Assembly (NCBI GenBank): GCA_024278415.1
Contig: JAJRTI010000398.1
Span: forward strand, 1-5,608
Direction: 5' to 3'
Length of the DNA stretch: 5,608 bases
Source: Planctomycetota bacterium
GTDB taxonomy: Bacteria > Planctomycetota > Brocadiia > JAJRTI01
Shown here: piece after piece, positions 5,281 through 5,608 of the stretch
Layout: each line of letters opens with the position of its first letter
Position numbering within the stretch: position 1 is the stretch's first letter
Translations under genes and position numbers: made by a program
Notes under the pieces: model-generated
Told to the model about the DNA's origin: nothing
Seen by the model: only the letters and a program-made list of their open reading frames with translations
Database searches by the model: none

Positions 5281-5608
5281 ATGGCCAACGAAACCGTTTT
5301 CCGACGCTACGAAGGCAACCCGATCATCGTGCCGGACCAAGTCCCGCGCGCGAACAGCATCTTCAACAGCGCGGTCATTCCCTATGGCGACGGATACGTC
5401 GGCGTGTCTCGAGTGGACGAAATCTGCCGCACCATGTCCTTGCACACCGGTTGGAGCAAGGACGGCATCCACTGGGGCATCTCGCCGGAGCGCATCAACC
5501 TCGTCTGCGACGACGAGGAAATCGCCACCCACGGCGTGGGCTACGATCCGCGCGTCACGCCCATCGATGGCGAATACTACGTCACCTGGTGCAACGATTA
5601 CCACGGCC
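5281..5608 (+). CDS. GH130 glycoside phosphorylase (beta-mannoside type), N-terminal part
   Basis: The reading frame is open from ATG 5281 to the window edge, giving 109 residues with no stop; GH130 proteins are usually about 330-400 aa, so roughly the first third is seen. Matches to the family's five-bladed beta-propeller start are YEGNPIIVP (10-18), SIFNSAVIPYGDGYVGVSRVD (26-46), a blade-type SKDGIHW (59-65) and YDPRVTPIDGEYYVTWCNDYHG (88-109). D89 in the DPR motif is likely the conserved catalytic acid of the family. GH130 enzymes phosphorolyse beta-1,4-mannosyl-glucose, mannobiose or mannosyl-GlcNAc to mannose-1-phosphate; some members are hydrolases. The subfamily cannot be told from this part. 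No signal peptide is visible, which fits an intracellular phosphorylase. The gap of 139 bp from the hydrolase gene leaves open whether it shares a transcript with it or has its own promoter. Confidence 0.88.
   Translation, partial: MANETVFRRYEGNPIIVPDQVPRANSIFNSAVIPYGDGYVGVSRVDEICRTMSLHTGWSKDGIHWGISPERINLVCDDEEIATHGVGYDPRVTPIDGEYYVTWCNDYHG

Noticed and set aside
5152..5604. 150-codon minus-strand frame at the right end
   Set aside because: It is antisense to the GH130 gene, whose motifs and ribosome site are convincing.

Overview
The window is GC-rich bacterial DNA, roughly 60-65% G+C by eye, with dense coding, good Shine-Dalgarno sites and long antisense shadow frames. The gene content (a Gfo/Idh/MocA oxidoreductase, a GH130 glycoside phosphorylase, a DUF3524 glycosyltransferase) and the abundance of palindromic intergenic repeats fit an environmental lineage such as Planctomycetota, Verrucomicrobiota or Hydrogenedentota. 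That placement is inference; no rRNA or other phylogenetic marker is present.

Layout. Bases 1-646 hold nearly seven head-to-tail copies of a 93-bp unit that folds into a long imperfect hairpin; the array probably continues beyond base 1. After a short spacer with a small hairpin come two minus-strand genes forming a likely operon, read right to left: an M24 (creatinase/prolidase-type) metallopeptidase (1786-2904), then a Gfo/Idh/MocA-family NAD(P)-dependent oxidoreductase (721-1770), 15 bp apart. A 282-bp divergent intergenic region (2905-3186) contains a long imperfect palindrome of about 105 bp with a perfect 13-bp inner stem, plus candidate promoters for both directions.

On the plus strand, a DUF3524 GT-B glycosyltransferase resembling tRNA-queuosine alpha-mannosyltransferase (3187-4305) is followed immediately by a metallo-beta-lactamase-fold hydrolase with an atypical metal motif (4308-5141). 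After a 139-bp gap that carries a second, degenerate copy of the palindrome core, a GH130 glycoside phosphorylase begins at 5281 and runs off the window edge.

How the genes may work together. The two minus-strand enzymes look like small-molecule or peptide catabolism genes of unknown substrate. On the plus strand, the glycosyltransferase is of a family linked to GDP-mannose, and GH130 enzymes usually phosphorolyse beta-mannosides, so a shared mannose theme is possible but unproven. The most unusual material is the non-coding DNA: the hairpin tandem array and the two palindrome copies.
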